64,000 nucleotides of DNA from DASSUC01 sp035649895 (GCA_035649895.1 DASRIS010000042.1:62001-126000); one strand, 5' to 3'; counted from the first letter of the stretch, positions 7,990-17,078 are shown. A program made the numbers and translations. Notes: generated by a model from the sequence alone, not told the origin.

Positions 7990-8823
7990 TCAGCTGCGTA
8001 CGCGCTCGGCGTTCGCGTAGACGTTCATGGTCTCGCCGCGGAGGAAGCCGACGAGCGTGAGACCGGCCTCCTCGGCGAGGTCGACGGCGAGCGTGCTCGG
8101 AGCCGAGACGGCGGCGAGGATCGGCAGGCCGGCCATCCAGGCCTTCTGGGTCAGCTCGAAGCTGGCCCGGCCGGACACCAGCAGCACGTGACCGCCCAGC
8201 GGCACCCGGCCGGCGCGCAGCGCCCACCCGATGACCTTGTCCACTGCGTTGTGCCTGCCCACGTCCTCGCGCAGCGCGACCAGCTCCCCGCCGGGCGTGA
8301 AGAGGCCCGCGGCGTGCAGCCCCCCGGTCCGGTCGAAGGCGCGCTGGGCGGCGCGCAGTGCGGCCGGCAGCCCGGCGAGGGTGGCGGTGGAGACCTCCGC
8401 AGGGTCACCGGCCACGTCAAAGATCGAGCGGGTACGCACCGCGTCGATGCTCGCCTTCCCGCAGACCCCGCACGAGCTGGTGGTGTAGAAGTTACGGCCG
8501 GGATCGGTGGCGGGTGGCGGTACGCCGGGCGCCAGCACCACATCCACCACGTTGTACGTGTTCGGTGTCTGCGCCCCGGCACAGAGCTGTGCGGTGTATA
8601 CATCCTCGACCCGCCGGATGATGCCCTCGGTGAACAGGAAGCCCAGCGACAGGTCGAGGTCGTCGCCGGGGGTACGCATGGTCACGGCGAGCGGTCGCCG
8701 GGCGGTGCCGGCCGGTCCGACCCGGATCTCCAACGGCTCCTCAACCGCCAAGCTGTCCCGGCGGGTGAGCCCGGTCCCCGAAGTGATCCGAAGCACCGAC
8801 CGGCGGTCTGTCACCCTGCCCAT
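7990..8823 (-). CDS. fdhD: Formate dehydrogenase accessory sulfurtransferase FdhD
   Basis: 277 residues from the preferred ATG at 8823, which has GGGAGG about 7 nt upstream; an ATG at 8859 lacks a site. Family marks are EEPLEIRV near the start, the MRTPGDDLDLSLGFLFTEGI segment, and the reactive CGVCGK loop (TTSSCGVCGKAS), whose cysteines carry the persulfide. Further on are GLHAAGLF and REDVGRHNAVDKVIGWA. FdhD passes sulfur from a cysteine desulfurase to the molybdenum cofactor and is needed for active FdhF-type enzymes. It is divergent from mobA, and a candidate client enzyme lies at 17215-19500. Confidence 0.95.
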   Translation of the reverse strand: MGRVTDRRSVLRITSGTGLTRRDSLAVEEPLEIRVGPAGTARRPLAVTMRTPGDDLDLSLGFLFTEGIIRRVEDVYTAQLCAGAQTPNTYNVVDVVLAPGVPPPATDPGRNFYTTSSCGVCGKASIDAVRTRSIFDVAGDPAEVSTATLAGLPAALRAAQRAFDRTGGLHAAGLFTPGGELVALREDVGRHNAVDKVIGWALRAGRVPLGGHVLLVSGRASFELTQKAWMAGLPILAAVSAPSTLAVDLAEEAGLTLVGFLRGETMNVYANAERVRS

Positions 8824-8873
8824 CCCCCCATCCTCCCGCGTGCCGTCGGTTCGCGTCATGGCCAGGCACTACC

Positions 8874-9476
8874 GTGGCGGGCGTGGCCGACGGATGGGGC
8901 GCGGTGGTCCTCGCCGGTGGTGCTGCCCGCCGCCTGGGCGGCGTCGACAAGCCGCTGCTGCCGGTGGCGGGCGCGCCGATGCTGGCACGCGTGCTGGCCG
9001 CGGTGGCCGACGCAAGCCCGCGGATCGTGGTCGGCCCACCGCTCCTGCGCCCCACCCTGCCGCCAGACGCGCTGCTGACCAGCGAGGACCCACCGGGCGG
9101 CGGCCCGGTCGCGGCGACCGCCGCCGGCCTGGCCCTGGTCGGACCGGGTACGCCCTACGTCGCGCTCCTCGCCGCGGACCTGCCGTTCCTCGTCCCCGAG
9201 GCGGTGGCACTCCTCCGGCTGGCCACCATGGCGTCCACCGTGGACGGTGCGGTCTTCGTCGACGATGCCGGCCGTCGCCAGCTGCTGTGCGGCGTCTGGC
9301 GGGTAGCCTCGCTGCGGTCTCGACTGGGCGAGCTGCCGCAGCTGGCCGGTGCGCCGCTGCACAGCCTCGTGCAGGGTCTCGCCGTCGCCGAGGTGGGGTG
9401 GCCCGCTGTGGAGCCTCGCCCGTGGTACGACTGCGACACCGAGACGGACCTGCGACGGGCAAGGGAGCTGGGATGA
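8874..9476 (+). CDS. mobA: Molybdenum cofactor guanylyltransferase (MobA-like)
   Basis: 200 residues with the nucleotidyltransferase start VVLAGGAARRLGGVDKPLLP, which is the MobA GTP-binding signature (LAGGxxxRxGGxDK), and an AADLPF metal-binding motif around residue 100. It would attach GMP to Mo-molybdopterin to form the guanine-dinucleotide cofactor used by formate dehydrogenase-type enzymes. The start may be GTG at 8874 or GTG at 8883. Its stop overlaps the ATG of the DUF6457 gene (ATGA), so the two are translationally coupled. Divergent from fdhD across a short gap. Confidence 0.9.
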   Translation: MAGVADGWGAVVLAGGAARRLGGVDKPLLPVAGAPMLARVLAAVADASPRIVVGPPLLRPTLPPDALLTSEDPPGGGPVAATAAGLALVGPGTPYVALLAADLPFLVPEAVALLRLATMASTVDGAVFVDDAGRRQLLCGVWRVASLRSRLGELPQLAGAPLHSLVQGLAVAEVGWPAVEPRPWYDCDTETDLRRARELG

Positions 9477-9733
9477 GCGTGCTCGACGACTGGACCGCTG
9501 CCGCATGCGCGGCGCTCGGGCTGGACCAGGCCGCAACCGCCGCCGAGCGCGACCGGGTGCTGGATCTCGCCAGGGACGTGGCCCACGGCGTGGTACGACC
9601 GGCCGCCCCGCTCGCGGCGTACCTGCTCGGGCTCGCGGTGGGGCGAGGGACCGACCCGGCCGAGGCGGCGGCGACCCTGTCGGCGCTGGCTCGCGACTGG
9701 CCGGCAGCAACCCCCGAGGAGCCCGCGCCGTAG
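9473..9733 (+). CDS. Small DUF6457 protein, molybdopterin-associated
   Basis: 86 residues, starting MSVLDDWTAAACAALGLD, an all-helical small protein of the DUF6457 type. Such genes are regularly found next to actinobacterial mobA and are often annotated as molybdopterin-guanine dinucleotide biosynthesis proteins, but no biochemistry is known. The ATG overlaps the mobA stop by 4 bp (ATGA), which strongly supports this start and co-translation. A GC hairpin lies over its stop codon. Confidence 0.8.
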   Translation: MSVLDDWTAAACAALGLDQAATAAERDRVLDLARDVAHGVVRPAAPLAAYLLGLAVGRGTDPAEAAATLSALARDWPAATPEEPAP

Positions 9734-9740
9734 CGGGCTC
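9719..9740 (+). terminator. GC hairpin at the end of the mobA operon
   Basis: Perfect 8-bp stem GAGCCCGC / GCGGGCTC with a 6-nt loop that contains the stop codon of the DUF6457 gene. The loop plus right arm (GCCGTAGCGGGCTC) is repeated at 9754-9767. There is no T tract, as is usual for high-GC actinomycete terminators. It also faces the convergent MFS gene. Confidence 0.5.
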
Positions 9741-9799
9741 GCCCGCAGCCGGGCCGTAGCGGGCTCACTCCGCACGGGTGCCGTCGCGGGTGGGCAGCG

Positions 9800-10969
9800 T
9801 CAGGCGGGTGCCACCCGGCGGGCGATCCGCCACCAGCTGACCAGCATCAGGCCGGCCAGCAGCAGGGTGTAGGGCAGCAGCGTGCCGAGGCCGAGGTGGT
9901 GCGCGACCGTACCGGCGAGCCACGGGAAGAAGGCGCCGCCGACCACGCTCACGCCGATGAGCAGGCCGATGCTGGTCGGCACCAGCCAGGCCGGCGCCAG
10001 CCGGGGAAGGACGGCGATGGTCAACGGGAAGACCGGGCCGAGGAAGAAACCGAGTGCGGCCAGGGCGAGCACGACGACGAGATCCGCAGGGGCCACCCAG
10101 GCGAGCGCCGTGGCGGCTGCGACGGCCGCGAGGCAGCTGAAGGCCAGCGCCACCGGTCCGATGCCCGCCCGCTCGGCGAGCGTGTTGACGACGAACCGGC
10201 CAGCGGTGAACCCGAACCAGTAGCCACTGACCGCCCAGCCGGCGAGCAGCGCGTCCTGCCCCCGCTCCTCGACCAGCAGGCTGTACCCCCAGTTGCCGAT
10301 GCTGGCCTCGACGCCGACGTACACCGCCAGGAACAGTGCGGTCAGGACGATTGCCCGGTGCCGGACCGCGGCGGCCACCGCCGACGGCCGGGCCGGTCCG
10401 TCCGCGGCAGGCGGGGTGGCCTGCGGGTAGCCGAGCCCGAAGCCGACCAGCATGGGCACGCTGCCCGCGGCGAAGACCAGGTAGACCGCGTTCCAGGGCA
10501 GGCCACTGTCGAGCAGGGCGGCGGCCAGCACCGGACCGAGCAACGCCCCGACGCCGTAGAACGCGTGCAGGTAGTTGAGCCTCGCGGTATGCCGGGGCAG
10601 CGACGCCACGTACGCGTTGAGCCCCGAGTCGATGATCCCGGCGCCGAACCCCAGGACCAGGGTGAGCACGAGCAATCCCGGGTACGCCGGCGGCAGCGCG
10701 CAGCCGAGTGCGGCGGCGCCGAAGGTGGCGATGCCCAGCAGCAGCTCGGTACGGGTGCCGGCCCGGCGCAGCAGCCAGCCGTTGACGGCACCGGCGAGGA
10801 CGTAACCGGCCGAGAACGCGAAGAACAGCAACCCGATGACCGACTTGTCCAGGCGGTAGTGGGCGATCTGAGCGGGCAGCAGCACGCCGGACGCGCCCGC
10901 GGCAAAGCCGATCAGGATAAATCCGGCAAACGCAAGCACAAGCCGGACGCGCAGGCGGGGGTCGGACAT
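9800..10969 (-). CDS. MFS transporter
   Basis: 389 residues from the ATG at 10969 (MSDPRLRVRLVLAFAGFI); an open frame continues upstream to 11047 but adds a non-hydrophobic leader, so the inner start is preferred. About 12 hydrophobic helices in two halves can be followed. The cytoplasmic loop 2-3 signature GWLLRRAGTRTELLLG is present. Closest by feel to fucose/glucose-type or drug-type MFS permeases; the substrate is unknown. It ends convergently with the mobA operon and no adjacent regulator is seen. Confidence 0.85.
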   Translation of the reverse strand: MSDPRLRVRLVLAFAGFILIGFAAGASGVLLPAQIAHYRLDKSVIGLLFFAFSAGYVLAGAVNGWLLRRAGTRTELLLGIATFGAAALGCALPPAYPGLLVLTLVLGFGAGIIDSGLNAYVASLPRHTARLNYLHAFYGVGALLGPVLAAALLDSGLPWNAVYLVFAAGSVPMLVGFGLGYPQATPPAADGPARPSAVAAAVRHRAIVLTALFLAVYVGVEASIGNWGYSLLVEERGQDALLAGWAVSGYWFGFTAGRFVVNTLAERAGIGPVALAFSCLAAVAAATALAWVAPADLVVVLALAALGFFLGPVFPLTIAVLPRLAPAWLVPTSIGLLIGVSVVGGAFFPWLAGTVAHHLGLGTLLPYTLLLAGLMLVSWWRIARRVAPA

Positions 10970-11270
10970 GCCAGCCCAGGCTACCCGGGCAGAGCGGCTG
11001 ACCCTGGCTGGTTCGAAGGTCGTTCTTGCTTTCGGCGCTGGTGGCACAGCGTACTGCCACAGCGCGCTTGAACCGGAGGCTACGACGGCACGTACGGCTC
11101 TGTAAGGGGTCCTGTACGCGTGCGCCAGGGCGCCTGATGTTGCTCAACCTGAGTTAGTCGTCTTCCTGCTTATGCATACAACTACGGCAAGAACACGTGA
11201 TGCCGACAGCTGGCCCGAAGCGGCCATCTGGCCGCGTGGCCGGAGAGGTTCGACCCGGAGAGGTTCAACC
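10970..11270. other. Intergenic region with 15-bp direct repeat
   Basis: About 300 bp between the MFS start and the secreted-protein gene. A 15-bp direct repeat (CGGAGAGGTTCGACC at 11241-11255, CGGAGAGGTTCAACC at 11256-11270) ends exactly at the downstream ATG, so each copy offers a GGAGAGG ribosome-binding site. Otherwise only a somewhat AT-rich stretch near 11155-11185, a plausible promoter, was seen. Confidence 0.4.
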
Positions 11271-11864
11271 ATGTCCAAGACAACATCCAGGCGGCGGCGC
11301 TGGGCCGTCGTCCCGCTAGCGACCCTGACCACCGCCCTTGCGCTGGTGACATCCGCACCCGCCCAAGCCGAGAGATCGCTGTTCTTCGAGGAGACGGCCG
11401 AGGCCTTCTGGGCGGTGCCGCACCAGTGTGCCGATGGCTCGGTCGTGCAGGCGACGCTGCTGGTGCGTACCACGCGTGACTTCACCTCGCCGGACACCGA
11501 GGATCCAGACCCCACGGCCAGGGTGCAGTACCTGGCCGTCTGTCCGGACGGCACCTCGTTCAGCTGGGGTGCGCCGGGCGTTCCGGCGACCATCGTCAGC
11601 ACCGAGGACCTCAAGAGCGTCACCGCCACCGGGTCGGGCACCGCAAGGGACAACCTCGGCGGCGTCCACCAGGTGACCTTCGACGTGACGTGGACGGGCG
11701 TTGGACCGGTGGAGACCACCGTCAACGGACCGGGAAGCATGAGGAAGCAGCGTGAAGCGACCGCGACCGGTCAGGTGACCTTCGACGGTGCGGTCCTCGT
11801 CGACGGACCGGCGAACCACCCGACCCGGCCAGCCCCGTTCATTCGTATCGACACGGAGAAGTGA
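11271..11864 (+). CDS. Secreted protein of unknown function
   Basis: 197 residues. The N-terminus (MSKTTSRRRRW then an Ala/Leu/Thr-rich helix ending at APAQAERS) is a Sec-type signal peptide with an AxA cleavage site. The mature part of about 165 residues has only two cysteines (HQCADGS and AVCPDGTS), which could pair, and a beta-rich look with repeated Thr/Val strands. I recognise no family. The ATG at 11271 is chosen because a GGAGAGG site is 7 nt upstream and the signal peptide begins there. It is monocistronic, with an inverted-repeat region after it. Confidence 0.7.
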   Translation: MSKTTSRRRRWAVVPLATLTTALALVTSAPAQAERSLFFEETAEAFWAVPHQCADGSVVQATLLVRTTRDFTSPDTEDPDPTARVQYLAVCPDGTSFSWGAPGVPATIVSTEDLKSVTATGSGTARDNLGGVHQVTFDVTWTGVGPVETTVNGPGSMRKQREATATGQVTFDGAVLVDGPANHPTRPAPFIRIDTEK

Positions 11865-11903
11865 GCTCTTCAACCTGCTGATACTGGCACGCAGAACGCC
11901 GCG

Positions 11904-11948
11904 ATCGGCCGATGGCGCGGCCCGCAGATGGGCACCCCATCGGCCGAT
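11904..11948. repeat. Two copies of a 10-bp palindrome, hairpin-forming
   Basis: ATCGGCCGAT occurs at 11904-11913 and 11939-11948, each followed by GG. CGGCCGATGG at 11907-11916 can also pair with CCATCGGCCG at 11937-11946. It lies 40 bp after the secreted-protein stop, so it may act as a terminator. The rest of 11865-12120 shows nothing recognisable. Confidence 0.4.
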
Positions 11949-12120
11949 GGTGGTTATCGTTGGCGCTCCCTGTGGCCAGCCACAAGAACCGTGGAGCAAA
12001 GCATGGGTGCGAACGGGCTCTGGGCCGTCGTTGAGTCCGCGCGGGAGCAGTGCAACGGCGACTCGGGCCGGTGTCCCTGCCGCCGTCACTGAGGCTGTCA
12101 ATGAAGGCGTTCGACGCCCC

Positions 12121-13419
12121 TCAGGTACGGGCGAGGGCGGTGACCGTGTCGAGGAGCACGTTCGCGCCGTTCTCGACGGCGTCCCACGCGGTGTCCTCGT
12201 CCGGGCAGTGGCTGCTACCGCCGATGCTCGGTACGAAGATCATCCCGGTCGGCGCCAGGGCGGCCATGTTCTGCGAGTCGTGCCCGGCCCCTGAGAACAG
12301 CGAGCTTGCGACCAGACCCCGGCCGGCTGCGGCCTCGGCGATGACCGCCTGGACGCCCTCGTCCAGCTGGCACGGTGGGATGGCGGGCTCGAAGTCGACG
12401 TCGACCCCAACCCCGTACCGTGCCGCCACGGCACGCGCGGCCGCGGTGATGGCGCGGCCGAGCTCGGCCAGGCGCGCCTGGTGCGGGTCGCGGAAGTCAA
12501 CGGTCAGCCTGGCAGTCTCCGCAACGACGTTGGCGCTGCCCGGTTCGACGGTGATGATCCCGACGGTGGCCACCGCGCGGTCGCTGACCGACCGGGCGAC
12601 CCCGGGCAGCTGCACGACCAGCGCGCCGGCCGCGACCAGGGCGTCCTTGCGGGCCGCCAGCGGCGTCGTGCCGGCGTGGTCGGCCCGGCCGTGGAAGGTG
12701 ATGCTGCCCCCGCCCAGGCCCACGATCCCGGTGACGACCCCGATCTGGTGGCCGAGGCGCTCGAGCTGGGGCCCCTGCTCGATGTGCAGCTCGACAGTTG
12801 AGTGGATGACCCGCGGGTCGACCTTGGTCTGCGTGGCCCGGTCCAGGTCCCACCCGGCCGCCACGAAGGTGTCGACGAACCGGTCGCCGTCGCGGCCGGT
12901 CAGCGCCTCCAGCTCGGCCCTGGTGAACCCGCGGGCAAGCGCGCTGGAGCCCAGCAGGTGGCGGTAGTTGCCCTCCTCGTCGGAGTAGACCACCGCGCGG
13001 ACGGGCCGGCGCAGGGGCACCTTCTCCTCGTGTAGCCGCCGCACACACTCCAGCGCGGCCAGCGCGCCCAACGCACCGTCGAACCGCCCACCACGCGGAA
13101 CGGAGTCGATATGCGACCCCGACCAGACGGCAGGCGTGCCGTCCCCGGCGTACGGCTGGTCCGACGACGAAGACGACGACGAAGACGGCGCCGACACGAA
13201 CATGTTGCCGATGCCGTCCACCACAACCGACAGCCCCGCCTGTGCGCATCGGTCGAGAAACCAAGCACGTGCCTGCGCGTCCGCGGCGGAGAACGAGGTA
13301 CGGCTGACGCCCGGCCCCGGACCGCTGATGCGGGCCAGCTCCTCCAGGTCGGAGCGCAGTCGACCGCCATCGACGGAGATCCGGCCCGTCGTGCCGCCGG
13401 TGGAGATCCTGCCCGTCAT
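12121..13419 (-). CDS. M20-family amidohydrolase (allantoate / N-carbamoyl-amino-acid amidohydrolase type)
   Basis: 432 residues. Zinc-binding and catalytic motifs in order are SGSHIDSVPRGGRFDGALG, VVYSDEEGNY, ELHIEQGPQLE, GRADHAGTTPL, DFRD and SGAGHDSQNMA. This is the di-metal M20 subgroup that includes allantoate amidohydrolase, L-carbamoylase and beta-ureidopropionase, which release ammonia or carbamoyl groups from ureido compounds; the exact substrate is open. The ATG has GGAGG 6 nt upstream. Two oddities are an N-terminal repeat (TGRIS-TGGT-TGRIS) and a run of eight serines after residue 75, encoded by a TCG/TCT trinucleotide tract. It is divergent from the helical-repeat gene. Confidence 0.88.
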   Translation of the reverse strand: MTGRISTGGTTGRISVDGGRLRSDLEELARISGPGPGVSRTSFSAADAQARAWFLDRCAQAGLSVVVDGIGNMFVSAPSSSSSSSSDQPYAGDGTPAVWSGSHIDSVPRGGRFDGALGALAALECVRRLHEEKVPLRRPVRAVVYSDEEGNYRHLLGSSALARGFTRAELEALTGRDGDRFVDTFVAAGWDLDRATQTKVDPRVIHSTVELHIEQGPQLERLGHQIGVVTGIVGLGGGSITFHGRADHAGTTPLAARKDALVAAGALVVQLPGVARSVSDRAVATVGIITVEPGSANVVAETARLTVDFRDPHQARLAELGRAITAAARAVAARYGVGVDVDFEPAIPPCQLDEGVQAVIAEAAAGRGLVASSLFSGAGHDSQNMAALAPTGMIFVPSIGGSSHCPDEDTAWDAVENGANVLLDTVTALART

Positions 13420-13502
13420 GCCGCGCCTCCAGCCGAAGCCCCTGCGTGGACGCCCCTACCAAAGACTATTTAGGCAGACGGCTGATCCGGGCAGCGTGCA
13501 CA

Positions 13503-16500
13503 ATGCTCGCCGTGCGGCACACCGATGCGTTCCTGCGTGACCTGACCGCGCGTAACCCGCACGAGCGGGTACGCCGTGCGGTGGCCGTCGCCCGCGGGAT
13601 GGGTACGCAGGACCGGCGCGCCCTGCTCGCGGACCTGGGTGCCCGGGAGCCGTACTGCCGGCACCTGGCCGTCACGATGGCGGCGGCCACCGGAGAGGTC
13701 GACCACCTGCTGGCCGCGCTGCGCGACCCGTACCCCGGGGTCCGCAGCCGGGCCCTCGGCGTGCCCGGGCTGCCCGACGACGCGCTGGCCGACCTGGTCG
13801 AGGACGCGGCGTGGGCCGACCGGCTGGCCCTGTACGCGAGGCTGCGCCGGCGCCGGCAGGCCGCGCTGGCCGACCGGCTGCTCCCGGTCGTGCACCGGCG
13901 CTGGGGCGAGGCCGAGGCGGCCCGGCTGCTGGCGGCGTGCTCCGGCCCGGTCGTCGCCGAGGCACTGCCGGGGCTCGGGTACGCGGTCCAGAGCTGGCCG
14001 TCGCTGGCGGCCAGCCACCCGGGTGCGGTCGCCGGCTACGCGACCGCGCAGCTGGCGGCGCTGGACGGCGAGGCCCGGACCGGCTGGTGGGAGCGCACCG
14101 CGCCACTGCAACGGGCACTGGCGCTGCACCAGCCGGCCGCGCTGCTGGAGCTGTGCGAACGGTTCCTCAGCGGCCCCGTGCCCTGGGCGGTGCTGACGCA
14201 GCTCGGCCGGCTGCTCGCGGTGGACCCGGCGCGGGTGGCCCGGTTCGTGCTGGCCGACCCTGCGCGGGCGGGACGGCTGGGCCGGTGGCGCCTGACCCGG
14301 TCGGTCCGGGACCGGCTGGCCTCGCTGCCGGACCCGGACCTCGGCGCGCTGCTGCGCGCGAGCGGCCCCGCACCGGACCTCGTCGCGACCGTACTGCGCA
14401 GCCTGCCGCCGGCCCGCCGCGAGGCAGTCTTCGACCTGGCCTACGCCGGTCGCGACCTCGCCACGCAGGCGCTGCCCGAGGAGATCTTGACGGTACTGCC
14501 GCACGAACGCCGCCACGCCGAGGCGCGCCGGATGCTCACCCTGCCCACAGTGGCCACGGACACCTCCGCGAGGCTGCGGGCCACCGCGTTCCTGCCGTAC
14601 CCCGAAGCAGCCGCTGAGCTGGGCAAGGCGACCCGCAGCGCCGATGCGGAGGAGCGGGCATGCGCCTACCAGCTGCTCGTGCGGTGCGCCGCCCGCACCG
14701 GCGACCCGGGCACGGTGAGCACGCTGCTGGCCGGGCTGGACCGGATCCGCAACGAGCAGGACCCGGTACGGTCCCGGCTGCTGGCGGCTCTCGCCGAGGT
14801 ACGCCCGGACCTGTTCACCGCCACCGCGGCCGGCCCGCTCGACGGCCTGGTGAGGGACGCGCTGGACGCCCGCGACTGCTCCTGGCAGACCAGCAGCTCG
14901 GTCGTCCGGCTGGTGATGCGGGTGCTGTGGCAGTCGGCGGCCACCGGCGACGCCCAACCGCTGACGCTGTGGGCGCTGGAGACCGTCGAGCGGATCGGCG
15001 CGTGGCAGCGCGCGCCGATGACGGCGGACCTGAGCCGGGTGCTGCGCCGCGGCCAGGAGCACGCGGTCTTCGACCGCCTGCGGGAGCGGCTGGCCGGATC
15101 GTTGCGCCGCAACGACACCTGGCCGTTGCTGGCCTTCGCCCGGTCACTGGGTAGGCGCGCGTGGGACATGCCGCAGCTGCAGGAGCTGGTCGGCCAGGCG
15201 GTGCAGGTCAAGAACGACGCCATGGCCACGGACGCGGTGTCGCTGTGGCTGCGGCCACCGCGCGGGCGGGCCGAGAAGGTGACGCACCTGGTCGCGTACG
15301 ACAGGTCGATGCTCACCCTGCCGGATGTGCTCGCCGTGGTCGCGCGCCGCCGTACCGACCTGATCGACAAGGATCTGCTCGCCGGCAAGCGGCTGCGCGG
15401 GCGCTTCGGCACCGGCGCGGCGTGGTGGCTGCCCGCCGTCGACCGTACGGCGCTGACCTGGTGGACACCGCACCAGGTCGAGCGGTACGCCGCGCTGGTG
15501 CGCCGGGCCGTCCACGACGAAGGGATGGACCGGTGGCGCCGGGCGGCGCTGGCCCGTACCCTCGCCGCCTTGCCCGGAGCCGGGCCGGCGGCAGTGGCCG
15601 GCCTGGTCGCCGGGGACGACGTGCTGGTCGCCGAGGGCGCGTTGACCGGCCTCTCCCACTGTGACCGCCCGGACCAGGCGCTGCCCGCCCTGCTGGAGAA
15701 CGTGCAGGGCGACCGCGCCCGGGTGGCGGTCTTCGCGGCGTCGCGCTGCGCCCGGTACACGCCGCCGAGCCAGCTCGCCGCGATCCTCGGCCACGCGCTG
15801 GCGCAGGCACCAAAGGTGACGGTACGCAAGGAGGCGGCCCGGCTGCTGTCGGCCCTGCGGCCACCGGGCGCGGTCGAGGAGCTGGTGGCCGCGTGGCACC
15901 GCGATGGGCAGCACCGCGACGTACGGGCCGCCGTGGCCGCCGCCCTGCGCGCCCGCCTCGACGACCCGCGCAGCTGGGCGGTGCTGGAGGCGGCCGCCCG
16001 GGAGGAACGGCACGCCGCCGAGAGCCTGCTCGACGCGGTCCCCTTCCAGCTGGCCGAGCGCGACCGGCAACGGTACGCCGTACTCGTGTCCCGGCTGACC
16101 AGCCACCCCGAACCGGAGGTGGTCCGGCGGGCCTACGCCGCGCTGGCGGCCTGGACGCCGTGGGCCCCGCAGGGCGCGGCACGGATCGCCGCCGGCGTGA
16201 CCGACCTGGCCGAGGGGCCGACCTGGCGGTACGCGGCAGACTGCGCCCTGGCCCCGGCGGCGTGGCACGCCCTGCCCGACCTGCTGCCGCAGCTGGCCAC
16301 GACGCTGCTGCAGCTGGCCCGGTCCGACCCTGACGCCGAGCCGCTGCGCGACCTGCCCGCCCGCCAGCGCCTGGGCTACCTCGTCGAAGGCGTGTGCGGC
16401 GCGGCCGAAGCGGCCCGCCGCCAGCCCGCCCCGGTGCGCCGGATGATCGCGGTCCTGGCCGCCGAACCGACCTTCGCCGCCGCGGCGGCCCGCCTGTCGG

Positions 16501-16826
16501 CGGCCCTGCTCTGGCCCGGGTCCGGCTTCGTCGACGACCTCCACGCCCTGGCCGATCTCCTCGCCGACCGGCCATGCACAGCATCCGAAGTGGACAGGCA
16601 CGGCGCGGTGTCCAGGTGGGAGCCTGCGGACGTCGCCCCTGGCGTGGACGCGCTGGCCGGGCGGGGCGACGCGGCCGGTGGCCTGCTCGCCGTGGCCCTG
16701 ACCCGGGTCGCCGGCGAGCGGGCCGGCTGGCCGCCGGAGTGGCGGCAACGGCTACGCGGGCTGCGCCGCCACCCGGTACCGGAGGTACGCCAGGCTGCGC
16801 TGGCCACCTTCACCGCGAGTGAGTAG
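13503..16826 (+). CDS. Large HEAT-like alpha-helical repeat protein, function unknown
   Basis: 1107 residues with no signal peptide or membrane helix. The whole length is Leu/Ala/Arg-rich amphipathic helices in pairs, with recurring patterns such as RRAVAVARGM, RALLADLG and VRRAYAALAAW that suggest HEAT or armadillo-type repeats. No catalytic motif was found. Such solenoids are usually protein-binding scaffolds. Homologues are probably listed only as hypothetical or HEAT-repeat proteins. The start is uncertain: ATG at 13503 is used, but the frame is open back to 13446. It is divergent from the M20 hydrolase and followed by a large inverted repeat. Confidence 0.72.
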   Translation: MLAVRHTDAFLRDLTARNPHERVRRAVAVARGMGTQDRRALLADLGAREPYCRHLAVTMAAATGEVDHLLAALRDPYPGVRSRALGVPGLPDDALADLVEDAAWADRLALYARLRRRRQAALADRLLPVVHRRWGEAEAARLLAACSGPVVAEALPGLGYAVQSWPSLAASHPGAVAGYATAQLAALDGEARTGWWERTAPLQRALALHQPAALLELCERFLSGPVPWAVLTQLGRLLAVDPARVARFVLADPARAGRLGRWRLTRSVRDRLASLPDPDLGALLRASGPAPDLVATVLRSLPPARREAVFDLAYAGRDLATQALPEEILTVLPHERRHAEARRMLTLPTVATDTSARLRATAFLPYPEAAAELGKATRSADAEERACAYQLLVRCAARTGDPGTVSTLLAGLDRIRNEQDPVRSRLLAALAEVRPDLFTATAAGPLDGLVRDALDARDCSWQTSSSVVRLVMRVLWQSAATGDAQPLTLWALETVERIGAWQRAPMTADLSRVLRRGQEHAVFDRLRERLAGSLRRNDTWPLLAFARSLGRRAWDMPQLQELVGQAVQVKNDAMATDAVSLWLRPPRGRAEKVTHLVAYDRSMLTLPDVLAVVARRRTDLIDKDLLAGKRLRGRFGTGAAWWLPAVDRTALTWWTPHQVERYAALVRRAVHDEGMDRWRRAALARTLAALPGAGPAAVAGLVAGDDVLVAEGALTGLSHCDRPDQALPALLENVQGDRARVAVFAASRCARYTPPSQLAAILGHALAQAPKVTVRKEAARLLSALRPPGAVEELVAAWHRDGQHRDVRAAVAAALRARLDDPRSWAVLEAAAREERHAAESLLDAVPFQLAERDRQRYAVLVSRLTSHPEPEVVRRAYAALAAWTPWAPQGAARIAAGVTDLAEGPTWRYAADCALAPAAWHALPDLLPQLATTLLQLARSDPDAEPLRDLPARQRLGYLVEGVCGAAEAARRQPAPVRRMIAVLAAEPTFAAAAARLSAALLWPGSGFVDDLHALADLLADRPCTASEVDRHGAVSRWEPADVAPGVDALAGRGDAAGGLLAVALTRVAGERAGWPPEWRQRLRGLRRHPVPEVRQAALATFTASE

Positions 16827-16963
16827 ACCAGCCGCCCGGTCCATGCCGGCCACCGTGACCAGACGGCCGGGGATGTCAGGCCAGAGCGCTCGCCACGGCG
16901 GCCTTGCTCGTTCCGCCGCAACCAGCGGGTGTAGCGCTACGGCGGGCGCGGGGATGTGCTGTG

Positions 16964-17078
16964 GGGCCCTTATGCTCTGCACCATCTACGCTGGCAGAGC
17001 CTTCATGTCGACACTGGACAGCCAGGCGGTGCGCAGCCTGGGCTCTGCTAGCGGCAATGGCGCAGAGCATAAGGGCCC
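16964..17078. repeat. Large imperfect inverted repeat (38-bp arms)
   Basis: Arms at 16964-17001 and 17041-17078 match at 33 of 38 positions, with the outer 17 bases identical (GGGCCCTTATGCTCTGC and its complement), around a 39-nt loop. It fills much of the 388-bp gap between two convergent genes. Possible roles are a bidirectional terminator, a structured small RNA or a dispersed intergenic repeat. No transposase or target-site duplication is visible. The rest of 16827-17214 shows no convincing gene. Confidence 0.7.
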
